Below are positions 1 through 10,318 of a stretch of DNA of 64,000 nt, one piece after another. Both the position numbers and the translations under genes were made by a program. The stretch comes from Tetrahymena thermophila SB210 (lineage: Eukaryota; Ciliophora; Oligohymenophorea; Hymenostomatida; Tetrahymenidae): NCBI RefSeq assembly GCF_000189635.1, contig NW_002476527.1, positions 98,140 through 162,139 on the forward strand. The letters are read 5' to 3'. The first letter of the stretch is position 1, and every line of letters starts with the position of its first letter. Under the pieces are notes generated by a model. That model was not told the origin of the DNA, searched no databases, and worked only from the letters and a program-made list of their open reading frames with translations.

Positions 1-217
1 ATTCGTTACATTCATATAAACTATCATTCATTTATTAAAGTCTTTTTAAAATATCTAATATTAATTTAAATTTATTAAAATAAGTCATTTATTATAAATG
101 GATATATCTTTTATTCAAAAAAATGCATAGATCTTCTAAAAAACATAAAAAATAACATTTTAATTCATTTATAAATTTTAACTTTGTTCTTTCTTCTACT
201 TAATATTTATTTGTAAC

Positions 218-290
218 TCCCCTATAGTCTAGCAGGTTAGGATAGAAGGTTTTCACCCTTCAGACCCGGGTTCAAGTCCCGGTGGGGGAA
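218..290 (+). tRNA. tRNA-Glu (UUC), array copy 1
   Basis: A 73-nt gene with a full cloverleaf. The 7-bp acceptor stem (TCCCCTA/TGGGGGA) has one G-T wobble. The anticodon stem GAAGG/CCTTC holds loop TTTTCAC with anticodon TTC, and the T stem CCGGG/CCCGG holds loop TTCAAGT. The B box GGTTCAAGTCC is intact. The discriminator base is A and no CCA is encoded, as in nuclear eukaryotic genes. A T run just downstream fits a Pol III terminator. Confidence 0.97.
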
Positions 291-396
291 GCTTTTTTAA
301 AGTCAATATTCTAGTAAAAATATTTGCTTACTTAATAATTTACTATTTCAGAAAAGATTAAAACAAATTTTGGCCTGTGAATTATACAACTGTATC

Positions 397-469
397 TCCC
401 CTATAGTCTAGCAGGTTAGGATAGAAGGTTTTCACCCTTCAGACCCGGGTTCAAGTCCCGGTGGGGGAA
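397..469 (+). tRNA. tRNA-Glu (UUC), array copy 2
   Basis: Base-for-base identical to copy 1 over 73 nt. A T run follows at once (tcttttt). The 100-nt spacer to the next gene is the first of three related spacers. Confidence 0.97.
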
Positions 470-569
470 TTCTTTTTGGATAAAATGTTATCATATTCTA
501 GTTAGTTTGTTATTTCTGAATCCAAAAAATAATAAAACTTATGAATCAGGATCAGTTAGAATTATGTAA
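470..569. repeat. Related 100-nt tRNA spacer, member 1
   Basis: Clearly similar, with scattered substitutions, to 810-909 and 1147-1246. All three are exactly 100 nt and share segments such as aaatgttatca and aataataaaa. This shows that units holding a spacer and at least one tRNA gene were duplicated. Confidence 0.9.
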
Positions 570-642
570 TCCCCTATAGTCTAGCAGGTTAGGATAGAAG
601 GTTTTCACCCTTCAGACCCGGGTTCAAGTCCCGGTGGGGGAA
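570..642 (+). tRNA. tRNA-Glu (UUC), array copy 3
   Basis: Identical to copy 1, with anticodon TTC in loop TTTTCAC. Followed by tattttt, a plausible Pol III terminator. Confidence 0.97.
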
Positions 643-736
643 ATATTTTTAAAACTAAAATATTTAAAAACAATATCAAATTTATTATTTGTCATAAAAA
701 AAATGATTTATCAGATTTGATAAAAAAGATTATAAA

Positions 737-809
737 TCCCCTATAGTCTAGCAGGTTAGGATAGAAGGTTTTCACCCTTCAGACCCGGGTTCAAGTCCCG
801 GTGGGGGAA
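737..809 (+). tRNA. tRNA-Glu (UUC), array copy 4
   Basis: Identical to copy 1 and followed by tacttttt. With copy 5 it forms a gene-spacer-gene unit that resembles the copy 2/3 unit. Confidence 0.97.
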
Positions 810-909
810 TACTTTTTGAATAAAATGTTATCATATTCTACTTAATTTGTTATTTCTCAATTTGAAAAATAATAAAACTTATTAATCAATATCAGTTGCA
901 ATTATGTAA
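810..909. repeat. Related 100-nt tRNA spacer, member 2
   Basis: Second copy of the spacer at 470-569. It has diverged while the flanking tRNA genes have stayed identical. Confidence 0.9.
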
Positions 910-982
910 TCCCCTATAGTCTAGCAGGTTAGGATAGAAGGTTTTCACCCTTCAGACCCGGGTTCAAGTCCCGGTGGGGGAA
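910..982 (+). tRNA. tRNA-Glu (UUC), array copy 5
   Basis: Identical to copy 1 and followed by tactttttt. The upstream spacer is a diverged copy of the spacer before copy 3. Confidence 0.97.
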
Positions 983-1073
983 TACTTTTTTAGTAACTTT
1001 TATTTAAATAAATTACAAAAATATAAAATTAAATATATGTAAATTTATTTATTTACTTTTTATTGACTTAATA

Positions 1074-1146
1074 TATTTTATGGTCTAGCAGATTAGGATA
1101 AAAGGTCTTCACCCTTTAGACACTGGTTTTAATACCAGCTGATGAA
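1074..1146 (+). pseudogene. Decayed tRNA-Glu copy (array position 6)
   Basis: Aligns without gaps to the other copies over 73 nt but carries many substitutions. The anticodon TTC is kept, and the anticodon stem still pairs as AAAGG/CCTTT because both sides changed together. The acceptor stem (TATTTTA against CTGATGA) no longer pairs. The B box has become GGTTTTAATACC. The T arm only pairs if shifted to CTGGT/ACCAG with a 6-nt loop. It is very unlikely to be transcribed or charged. Confidence 0.9.
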
Positions 1147-1246
1147 TTATTTTTGAATTAAATGTTATCACATTCTATTTAATTTGTTAGTTTTGAATCC
1201 AAAAAATAATAAAATTTATGAATCAGAATCAGTTACAATAATGTAA
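1147..1246. repeat. Related 100-nt tRNA spacer, member 3
   Basis: Third copy of the spacer at 470-569. Here the upstream tRNA has decayed while the downstream one is intact. Confidence 0.9.
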
Positions 1247-1319
1247 TCCCCTATAGTCTAGCAGGTTAGGATAGAAGGTTTTCACCCTTCAGACCCGGGT
1301 TCAAGTCCCGGTGGGGGAA
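1247..1319 (+). tRNA. tRNA-Glu (UUC), array copy 7
   Basis: Identical to copy 1. It sits 100 nt after the decayed copy, and that spacer is the third member of the related spacer family. Confidence 0.97.
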
Positions 1320-1415
1320 TACTTTTTAGTCCGTTAAATTAACTATTTTTTATTAATTAATTTATTATTAAAATTTAACAAAATTTATTTTCCTTTCAAG
1401 TTTATAAAATATAAC

Positions 1416-1488
1416 TCCCCTATAGTCTAGCAGGTTAGGATAGAAGGTTTTCACCCTTCAGACCCGGGTTCAAGTCCCGGTGGGGGAA
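1416..1488 (+). tRNA. tRNA-Glu (UUC), array copy 8
   Basis: Identical to copy 1, followed by attattttttt as terminator. Its flanks are unlike the related spacers. Confidence 0.97.
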
Positions 1489-1860
1489 TTATTTTTTTAT
1501 TAAATCTTTTTATTTTGGGATAAAATAAAAAATATATTCTTTATATAAAAAATGTTTAATAAAAAGGTAAGAAAATACCTATTTTTATTTTTTAAATAGA
1601 ATGTTATTTTAGTAAAATATTACAATACTTTATATGAAAGTTTATTTATTTATTTTTAAATTAAAAAATGATTATTTCTATTAATTATGGACATAGCCAA
1701 AGAAAAACATACATAAACTAAATTTATGTGTAAAAAATGAGTAAAAAAGCTTTAAAAAAATGTATTTTAAATATCTTTCCTCATTTTTTTTAGCAGTTGA
1801 TAGTACAAATAATTTGAGACAAGTCTAGAAATAATAAAAGTAAAGCTATTAATTTGTAAA

Positions 1861-1933
1861 TCCCCTATAGTCTAGCAGGTTAGGATAGAAGGTTTTCACC
1901 CTTCAGACCCGGGTTCAAGTCCCGGTGGGGGAA
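1861..1933 (+). tRNA. tRNA-Glu (UUC), array copy 9
   Basis: Identical to copy 1 but separated from copy 8 by a longer, unrelated AT-rich gap of 372 nt. A T run follows. Confidence 0.97.
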
Positions 1934-2059
1934 TTACTTTTTAATTATTTTGTTTTATTTATATAATTATCTACTTTAAATTTCATTTCAATAAAAATGT
2001 TATTTTATAATATCAAAAAAAATGAAAGTTCTTTGAAAAATTAATATAAATAAATGTAA

Positions 2060-2132
2060 TCCCCTATAGTCTAGCAGGTTAGGATAGAAGGTTTTCACCC
2101 TTCAGACCCGGGTTCAAGTCCCGGTGGGGGAA
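2060..2132 (+). tRNA. tRNA-Glu (UUC), array copy 10, last in array
   Basis: Identical to copy 1 and followed by attatttttta. It is the copy nearest the convergent GluRS-like gene. Confidence 0.97.
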
Positions 2133-2850
2133 TTATTTTTTATTATTCAAATTATTGATTTTTCTTCTTCTAAAATTCTTAATTAAAAACATTAAATATA
2201 ATCGAACTTCGAGATAATTCTTTTTGATTGGAATAATTTTCTATGACTTTAGTAAAAAAATGAAAAAATAATTTGTAACATTCAAAAGATTTAAGCAAAT
2301 CTGAGAATTTTTATTAAAAAACATTATTCAATACTTATATATATTATATTTCTATTTTATTTCTTTGCAAAAGCTAACGAAACTAATTAAAAATCATTAA
2401 AAATAATACAAAAAATGTAAAAATTTATAAACTGCAATTCTAATTTTTATAAAACATTATGTAAGAATAGTGGATTTTTTTAAAATATTCAAAATAATTG
2501 TGTGATTACATAAGAAAATGATAACAAACAAGTTTTCCAAATCAAAATTTTAGAAATAGGTTAAGTTTTTTGTCATTCTAAATCTCTCTTGACGAAGCAA
2601 GTAATTAGAAATGAGAAAACAATCCAACTTTTTTATTAATTTACAATTATAAAATTAATATTTTTTATAATTTTAAAAAGAAATGAAGATAAAATATAAA
2701 TGGCTTTGAATATAAAATATAAATGTTAATTTAATAAGTTAATAAATTAATAAATTAAATATAATTTATAAAAGATTTTTTTGTTATTCTTTCTTGTTAA
2801 TAAATCCAATTTATCAAGCAAGTTATAGTCAATAGATAATCAATAATCGA
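2133..2850. other. AT-rich 3' spacer between tRNA array and GluRS-like gene
   Basis: No tRNA, repeat family or convincing exon was seen. It lies downstream of both the plus-strand array and the minus-strand gene, so it should hold the 3' UTR of the latter. Confidence 0.6.
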
Positions 2851-4807
2851 TCATTCTTATTAGGGTACTTCCTCTAATAGCTTTTACATATTTCTGAGTC
2901 TTCTCAAACATGCAGATTTTCCAATAATTTATGAAACAAGACCTATAGCGTGAGATTAATGATATCCTGTTAATGTGAATCTCAAAAATTTATAATAAAC
3001 GTCTTTATCTAGCTTTGAATTTACATTTTTAATGTAATAAGAAATTTATTTGTTAATATTTGACTCATCAAACTAGCTGTCAGCAAGTTTTTTATTATAA
3101 ATATTTATCATATCTTTGATTACTTGTGCATATTTTTGGTTTATTACAGGATCTTTAAAAACTAATTCTCTAGAGGATTTTTCCCTTTGAGTGTTATAAG
3201 TAGGATCAGTAAAAAAGAATGGGTAAGAACTAAGATCTTCATATTTTCTAATTCTGTTAGTTACTATTTCTATAATCTGCACTATGTTTTTATCTTTAAC
3301 TCTGTCTATAGCTTCCTAGAAGTCAGGGCCTAATTGCTAAATGAGAATTTCCCTAAATTCATTGATAAGCTTATCACTTTATTTTTAACTAATATCGTCT
3401 CCAAAAAGAGGCATATATTTTTGGCGTATGAAGTATCTATTGAAGTAATTCAATTTTAGCTAGTCATATTCAAAGCTTTCTTGTTTAACATCTTGCATAG
3501 TGAAGCTATTCATGAGATATTCAGGTGAGTATAATTCAAGGGCATATATTTCATCTTAAGTTTTACCTTCTTCTTTGAGTTACTTGATTTTTTAATTGAC
3601 AACCTAGTTTCTCCATATTTAGGTAATGACAAAGTTAGCTAAAGCTTGAATTGAAACTCCTTATTTAATAAAATCTTTAACTTAAAAGTATCTAAATAAT
3701 TCTTCGTTCTTGAAGTATCTATGATTACTCTATTATATAAAAAATCTAATAAAAATACTTTCTAAAATTTTTATTTTGCTTAAGAAATAAATCTAAATTT
3801 TTATAAATTAAGATTTACATCAAGCATATTCGGCAAATGGAAAAACTTAGGTTGATCTTAATGATTTAAAAGTTAGTAAATAACTTGCTACTTAGGGATG
3901 TCTTTCATCCATTCTTAATTTCTAACAACATGAGTTATTTTTTGATCTATGTCGTCTATGGAAAAGCTAAAGAATTTTGATGGCTAACCATTTGTTTTAA
4001 AAATAATCATGTCATACAAAAAGGCTTGATAAATAAAAGGATTTAGCTATATTTCATCTTTATAAAATATCTTCTTATATGGGTCTCTGGTAAGTTCATC
4101 AGTCTACATTTTAGTTTCAAAATTTTTTAATTTTAAGCTAAACCAAAATAGAATTTTAAAATTACTTTGAGTCTTATGCAATATTCAACTTTGTCATTTA
4201 ATTTCTTTTGGATCTATTCTTCTGTTAAATTTCTACATACTCCGCTATATTATGGTATTTTGTTATTTTTATAAATTAAGTTATTTTATTGAATATGAGT
4301 TTCTTTATCACAAAAGCATCTATAAGCTTTTCCTTCTTTTATCAGTTATTCAGCAATTTCTTTATATCTATCTAATTTTTTAGAGCTTTCGTAAGGACCA
4401 AGTTGTCCCTCCTCTTCATACTAATTTTGATATCCTATAATTGATTAAATATATTAAATAACGCACATTCATTTTATAATAAAACATACCTTCGTCCCAA
4501 TTAATACACTACTTTAATATCCCTGTATAGAGATCTCTAAAATCTAGGTGATCCGACTTAATTATATTAAAAAAATATTGATTTCATTGCATTTAGATTT
4601 TTAAGATTTGATTAAATATACTTAATCCTTAATGTCGTCCAGATGGAGGATAAAAGAGGCTCCATTGGATCTAGCATAGTAATATGCAGCCAAAGCACTC
4701 CTAAAATGATTTAGATTAAACATAGTGTGATTACTCTGCAAAACGTATTTAACTCTCATAGGACGAATGTTCGAGAATTAATACTTAATTAGCTATTTTA
4801 GTATCAT
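2851..4807 (-). CDS. Glutamyl-tRNA synthetase-like protein, active-site motifs degenerate
   Basis: Five exons (4622-4807, 4490-4556, 4166-4434, 3819-4103, 2851-3729) give 561 residues, close to mitochondrial GluRS length. The order of conserved blocks matches organellar GluRS: FRSALAAYYY then SFILHLDD near residues 35-58, GPYESS, YRCFCD, IPQYSGVCRNL, THVVRNQEW, KFFHLPNML, and a C-terminal TLTG...CLRRL anticodon-binding end. The catalytic HIGH position reads NLNH (31-34). The KMSKS position reads RYFKN (273-277), keeping only the second lysine. The RIEDTD block reads HLDDIKD. The N-terminus is basic and hydrophobic, as in a mitochondrial presequence. The four introns are 55-89 nt with GT...AG ends; alternative splice sites that I tried near the KMSKS position do not restore the motif. 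It is either a pseudoenzyme or a very divergent enzyme. Ancestry is secure, activity doubtful. Confidence 0.85.
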
Positions 4808-5865
4808 TTCTACTACTTATTGCTACTTATTATATATTTTTAAATTATTTTTGTAATAAATAATCTTGAAATTTGATTCCTACCACTATCTTTCTTATTG
4901 TTTTTTATTGAAATATACTTATAAATTTTGGCTTCTAGCTAAATATTTTCTGGAAACTTAAATATCTACTTTTGTTTGCAAATATTAATTCCAACTTTTT
5001 TTTGATTCTTTCAAAATAATAAGGATTTTGAAATAAATCTAATCTAATTTAATAATATTAATTCTATAATAAAATTAAGGATAGCAGTGATATATTTATT
5101 TACTTATTAAATAAATATGTATAAATAAATCTTTTTAACATTAGTTTGTTTAACTTTATCAAAATAACCATTTAGAAAAAAGATTTTTTTAATTAAAAAT
5201 AATTTATTTAATTATTTTAATGAAATTAAGAATTCTTATATTTATTTTTTAGCTTTAAAACTAATAATTTTAAAATGATAAGTATATAGGGGAGTCATTT
5301 GAAAGGTTCTTTATTTCCTTTTAATACTCCATATATGAAAAACCTTTTCAAAATAATTCTTCTTTCAACAAATTTATAAAAAAGAATCCCTCCATAGATT
5401 TTATTTATGCTTATTGATTAAATTTTACAATTTATTCTCATAACTCTTAATGAAAATTGAGAGATAGTTTCTTAAGTAAAATAATTTTTTTTATTTTTAA
5501 ATTAAATATAAAACTCTTAAAATCAAATGAAAAATTATATTTATTTAATTGATATTTATTTGTAATAAATGTAAATTTTATTTAACAGGATATTTTTCAA
5601 TAAAATATTATTATAAACTTAAAACAAGTGTTGGTTATATTTATATTTATTATTAAATTTATTTGTTTTTAAATTATTGTGTTCATTATTAAGATAAAAG
5701 AGATATTAAACATTTTGTTACATTATAGATACTAGCTATTATATTTTTTTTTTGTCTGTTAAATAATTAAAAATATAACAGACAAATAAATATTTTAGTT
5801 TTGTTTAATTTTAAAGAATTAGATTAAAAAAAACAGTTTTTAACTATTTTGCAGTAGTAAAATGT
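4808..5865. other. AT-rich intergenic region upstream of GluRS-like gene
   Basis: Should contain the promoter of the minus-strand GluRS-like gene and of the small plus-strand gene at 5866. An imperfect inverted pair near 5295-5355 (TTTGAAAGGTT and AACCTTTTCAAA) and the perfect hairpin at 5751-5786 are the only structures noticed. Confidence 0.5.
5751..5786. repeat. Perfect 11-bp hairpin
   Basis: TTTGTCTGTTA at 5751-5761 pairs with TAACAGACAAA at 5776-5786 across a 14-nt AT loop. It lies about 80 nt upstream of the small gene at 5866. Function unknown. Confidence 0.7.
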
Positions 5866-6282
5866 ATGTCAAAGAAAAAGGATTGTTAACGAATTAAAAA
5901 ATCTATTAAAAAAGGAGATGATATGTAATATATAGAAACAGCAAGTAAGATGTAATTAAGCATTTTATATGGATTGGATAATAATTATAAATCAAGGTAT
6001 GTAATATTTATGTATTTTAATGATTATAACATATTTCTTCTATCTGATAATTTGATTAATTTATTGAATTTATGAATGAAAATATTCATTTGGCTCTTTT
6101 TCGTATTTCTTGTATAAAACTTGCTATAAAAAGACTAATTATAAGAAAAATATAATCTTATCTCACAAAAGAAAGGTGTTAGTTAGTTAGTTAGCTAGCT
6201 AGCTAGATCTTAAAACTGGCAAATCACTAAAGTAGTTAAAGAAATACCAAAGATAAAAGAGATATTTAAATTAAATAGATGA
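5866..6282 (+). CDS. Possible small basic protein, 68 aa
   Basis: Exon 1 (5866-5996) opens with MSKKKDCQRIKKSIKKG and ends at a GTATGT donor. A 210-nt intron ends in a run of GTTA and GCTA units that supplies the acceptor. Exon 2 (6207-6282) continues in phase and ends at TGA, 20 nt from the convergent CFAP77 stop. The product is basic and lysine-rich with a predicted helical centre. A faint likeness to the basic helix of ESCRT-III CHMP1 proteins (KKSIKKGD) is too weak to name it. Support is the clean splice phase and a non-random composition; there are no homologs that I recognise. Confidence 0.4.
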
Positions 6283-6302
6283 TGAAGAAATCAATATTCT
6301 CA

Positions 6303-7880
6303 TCACTCTACAGCTTGGTTAGGAACTTCGTTAGCATCATAGTGCTAATGTTCTTCATGGTTTGGAATCTCCGAAGTTTTTCCAACATCAGTTACATTTT
6401 TATGTAAATAAGTGTTAGTTCTGGGTTAAACTTTTTTAAATTTAGTTAGCTTGAATAATTCCTTATTGTTGTTTTATTAAATCTAAGATAGCTTTTATTT
6501 GGTGTATGTATAACTCAAATCACTTGCCTTGTTACCTTTAGGTAGTAATCTGGGTTTAAATGAATCCTTTTTCATTAAATAAAATTATTTAAACAAATAA
6601 TTCATGCAAATATTTCAGTAATTATTTATTTAGTTCAATATAAATTGAAGAATTACCTATTAAGATCTATACATATAATCCTATTCAATACGCTGTTAGA
6701 ATTCTAAACCATAGCAATTTCCTAAAACTAACTTGATAGGAGTTGAAGGTCTATTTTATTATTTCAAATTAAGTAAGTAAGTATTTGGTTGGTTTAATTT
6801 AATTTAATTGATTAAAATATATACCTGTTTGGTAAACCGTATCTGAATTCTTCTTCTGGAATGTACAAAGGAAGAGCATTACGTCCCTTAACTACCTTCA
6901 TACGTGCATCTACTCTCTTTCTGTAATCAGAAAATTGCTATTTTAATGAAAATTAAGTTAACTATTTGTATTTACAAAAATCCCTCTTTTGTAGTGTTAA
7001 ATTTTAAATCCTTTTTAATTTAATTGTTTATTTGTTTATTTATTAATTAATTAATATATTTCTCTTTCGTAACTTATTTTGGTTTATTTGCAATCGTAAA
7101 CAAGTTAGCAGATAATCAACCAAAAATTAAAAATCACTAATTATTTTTCTTTTAAAATTCATTTTTTTTCTTTAATTGTCATTCTTTTTAAACTAAACTA
7201 GTTGAAAAATTGAAACAAACTATGTTTGCGTATTATGCTTATCTATTGATAATAATGGTAGTTACATTTGATTTATGCAAACCCTGAGTAAGAGACATCT
7301 TATTGAGCTTAGCAAAATCACGATCTGGTTCTTTAGGACGAGTTTCAGCGTGGTATTTCCAAGTCATGCTAACTATTTATTTTTTAACCAAAAAAATTAT
7401 TAACAATTTAATATCAAAATAATTTTAAAATGGATTATTTAAATAATAAATTATTATGCTCTCAAAATCTTGTTATTTCCATTATTAGATTAATATGATG
7501 TTATATTTCGTTTTTGAGTTATGTTCTTTAATCTTAAAGTTATTTGAACAAAAAAATTCATTCTATAAATCTTCTCGCTTAACAATCATTTTAAATTTTA
7601 GTTTTCTCATCAGGAAAATGTAATTTATTTTGACTAAGTGCTAAATTAGAATTAATAATTATCTTTTTCAATGAAAAGCACTCGAACCCAATTCATACAT
7701 AATATTTCAATTACCTTCTTTAGCTCCTTCTTCGTCACGTTCGAGAGGTCTGCCATAAGTGTAATCGACAGGTGGAAGACTGTAAGCAGATGGCTTGGAT
7801 CTTCCAACATCATCCTTTAAAAGTAAGGTGTTTTATGTGCGATTATTCCAAGGATAAAATCCGGTGCTAGTTCTTGACAT
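6303..7880 (-). CDS. CFAP77: CFAP77, doublet-microtubule inner/outer-junction protein
   Basis: Five exons (7715-7880, 7266-7372, 6825-6937, 6657-6750, 6303-6566) encode 247 residues. The family landmarks appear in order: NTLLLKDDVGRSK near the N-terminus, DYTYGRPLERDEEGAKE, DFAKLNKMSLTQGL, YRKRVDARMKV, FRYGLPNRPSTPIK, and LFKLTKFKKV before the C-terminus. In ciliates CFAP77 sits at the outer junction of the axonemal doublet and stabilises the B-tubule; that role is family knowledge. The start is the only ATG before the first conserved block. Intron 1 (342 nt) and intron 2 (328 nt) are long for this window. The final exon's stop is 20 nt from the end of the gene at 5866. Confidence 0.88.
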
Positions 7881-9578
7881 TTTTTTATTACTTATTTGCT
7901 ATCTAATTGATTAATAAATTATCTAATTATACCTTATATATGTATATATCCAATAATACTATCCAATAAGTTATTGTTATATTTTTATTAGCCAATTTAT
8001 TATTATAAGCCTTACTATTTCAAAATAAAAATCAATTCATCCTTTCTTTAATATTTTTCTTCTATTTATTTGCTATCATATTCAATCTATAATCATTCAT
8101 TAAAAACGATGATAATCAATGAATGAATAAAGAAAATTTTATTAATTTTTAACAATTAGATTGATTGATAGATAGATAGATAAATTATCTATTAACAAAA
8201 GAAATTCAGAGCAAAATGTTATTAACAAGCAAATAATGATAGTTAATATAGGCAAAAAGCAAATAAAATTATTAACAACATTTTCTAATTATTTACTAAC
8301 TAATTAACTGGATGGTTAAATCAATAAATAGATTCTTGGGACATTGATTCATGATATTTGAATCTCCAAAAATTATAATTCAAAAAATATAATTTTGTAA
8401 AATTAATAGTTAAATTAATTATTAAATGAATGAAAGTAAAACAAAATTTATTATTATTTAACACATTTACTTAATTTTTGTTAAATCTAACATTATAATC
8501 TACTACTTTTATTAATTTTAATTCTAACTTAATTTATTTGGAAGGAATAAACTTACTAAAACTTTTGAAAATTAATTATTCATCTAGTTAATTAATACTT
8601 TGGACTTAAAATAATAAAATAATTATCAATAAAAAGCAATTAATTTATAAAAAAATAATAAATTTGAATTAATTTTTTATTCTAAAATAGTTAATTACAG
8701 AAATATATAAATTTAAAAATAAATTAATCTCTTTATCACTTTTTATTTGTATAAAATATCTTTTTTTAATTCCCTAAAATAGTAGCAAAATATTAATATA
8801 GTAAGTAATTCATTAACGAAATACTCTAATTTTTTATTTTTATAAATGATAAATTTTTTTCATAAAATTTTTTGGGGGTAGGAGTGTAAAACATTTTTTC
8901 TGAATAATTTTTTATACTTAATAACTACATGAGATAGAGTTGATATAATATATAAAATAATAGTTTTGTGGATTAAAAAAATAAATAAATAAATTAATTA
9001 ATTAATTTATTAATTTTGTAAAAATTATTTATTATTGATTAATTTTGTTTTATTGACATATTTTTGTGTTGAAAAATTAATTTATTATTATGGATTTTGT
9101 TATTTAAAATTGTTGTGCTTATTAATATTAAATGAAGAATATGATTTTTATTAATTTACCTAGTTTAAAATTTGTATTTAACAATGAAAAGTTAAATTTA
9201 AGAAATAAATAGAATCAATCCTTAATTCTTTGAATTATATCAGAAAATTTTAATATTACTTATGAAGGGGGCTCAAAAATAATTAGGGAAAGATATGAGT
9301 GAGATAGTGAGTAATAATCTAATTGCATGCATTGACTAATGCAAATATTATAATCTTATTTATTTATAAAAATACTAACAAAGTACTTTATAGTTATTAG
9401 TTAATAATAATTTCATTTAAGATTTTCTACCGAATATTCCTTTGTAAAAACTATTAAATCAAATTATATTAAAAATAGTAATACAATCAATAAACAAATA
9501 AATAAAGAAACACACTTTAATAAAATTATTAAAAAAATATATATATATACATAAATTAGCAAAAAAAAAAGTAGATTG
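7881..9578. other. AT-rich divergent intergenic region
   Basis: Lies between the starts of CFAP77 (minus) and the gene at 9579 (plus), so it should hold both promoters. It contains a short GATTGATAGATAGATAGATA run near 8160-8180 and an isolated G-rich patch (TTTGGGGGTAGGAGTG, about 8871-8887). No exon was recognised. Confidence 0.5.
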
Positions 9579-10318
9579 ATGGCAAGCAGAACTATTACAT
9601 TAAAAAGATTTCTTATTTTGAATAGTATTTGGGCTATCCCTCTTTTTGTAAGATTATTAGATTAGTTTCATTTATTTAATTATAGAAACAAGAGATATTT
9701 TCATACAAGCGAATGAAGCTACTTGAAATTCTTAAATAGAAACATAGTTAAGCATGCAATCTTTAATATTTTTATTTATAATTGTATAAAGTCAAGTCAA
9801 AAAATGGATTCTTTCCAATGCTATATCAAGCAAATTAAGCAAATAACTATGAATAAGGTCTATGCAGCTACCAAAGACAATAATAATTACATGTACGAAT
9901 ACAATTTTTAGAATTTGATATAGTTTTTTGTAATAAAATCTAATTTTATTAACATAGAATAATCTCTACTAATGGTGGTGAATTAAATAACATTAAAGAT
10001 GATTAAATTTAGAGTTTAAGTTCAAATATTTGCAATGAAAACAAGGAAATTCTATAAATTATTGACTTGATTCAAAAGAAGCAAAAGCAAGATGAGTCAG
10101 AAGGTAATTAAAAGCAAAATAAAGAAGATAAAAAGCAAAAAGAAAAGGACGATGAAGATAAAGAAAAAAAAGAAGACGAAGATAGTGACGAAGAAAGTGA
10201 TAGTGAAAGCAGTGATGACGATGATGATGATCAAAGTGGTGGAATTCTAATCCCTGTTATTGAATGGGTAAAAGGCATTATTCCAAGAGTAATTCCTAAT
10301 CCATAATCTTAATCTTGA
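9579..10318 (+). CDS. Unrecognised protein with acidic low-complexity region
   Basis: The frame 9686-10318 is open to TGA. Its C-terminal third runs from a K/Q/E-rich segment into a serine/aspartate tract (DSDEESDSESSDDDDDD) and ends with a hydrophobic IPVIEWVKGIIPRVIP stretch. Two starts are possible. One is ATG at 9579, whose 23-codon exon (MASRTITLKRFLILN...) resembles a signal or targeting peptide but needs an unusually short 38-nt intron (9648-9685). The other is ATG at 9713 with no intron, giving 201 aa. With the first start the product is 233 aa. No family was recognised. Confidence 0.55.

Noticed and set aside
218..2132. Evenly spaced identical repeats resembling a CRISPR array
   Set aside because: Each 73-nt repeat folds as a tRNA-Glu with intact internal promoter boxes, three spacers are related to one another, and the genome is eukaryotic.
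218..2132. Array read as suppressor tRNA-Gln for TAA/TAG
   Set aside because: The anticodon loop is TTTTCAC, giving TTC (glutamate), not TTA or CTA.
5866..6282. Small gene as an ESCRT-III CHMP1 homolog
   Set aside because: Only a KKSIKKG-like stretch resembles CHMP1; length and the rest do not fit.
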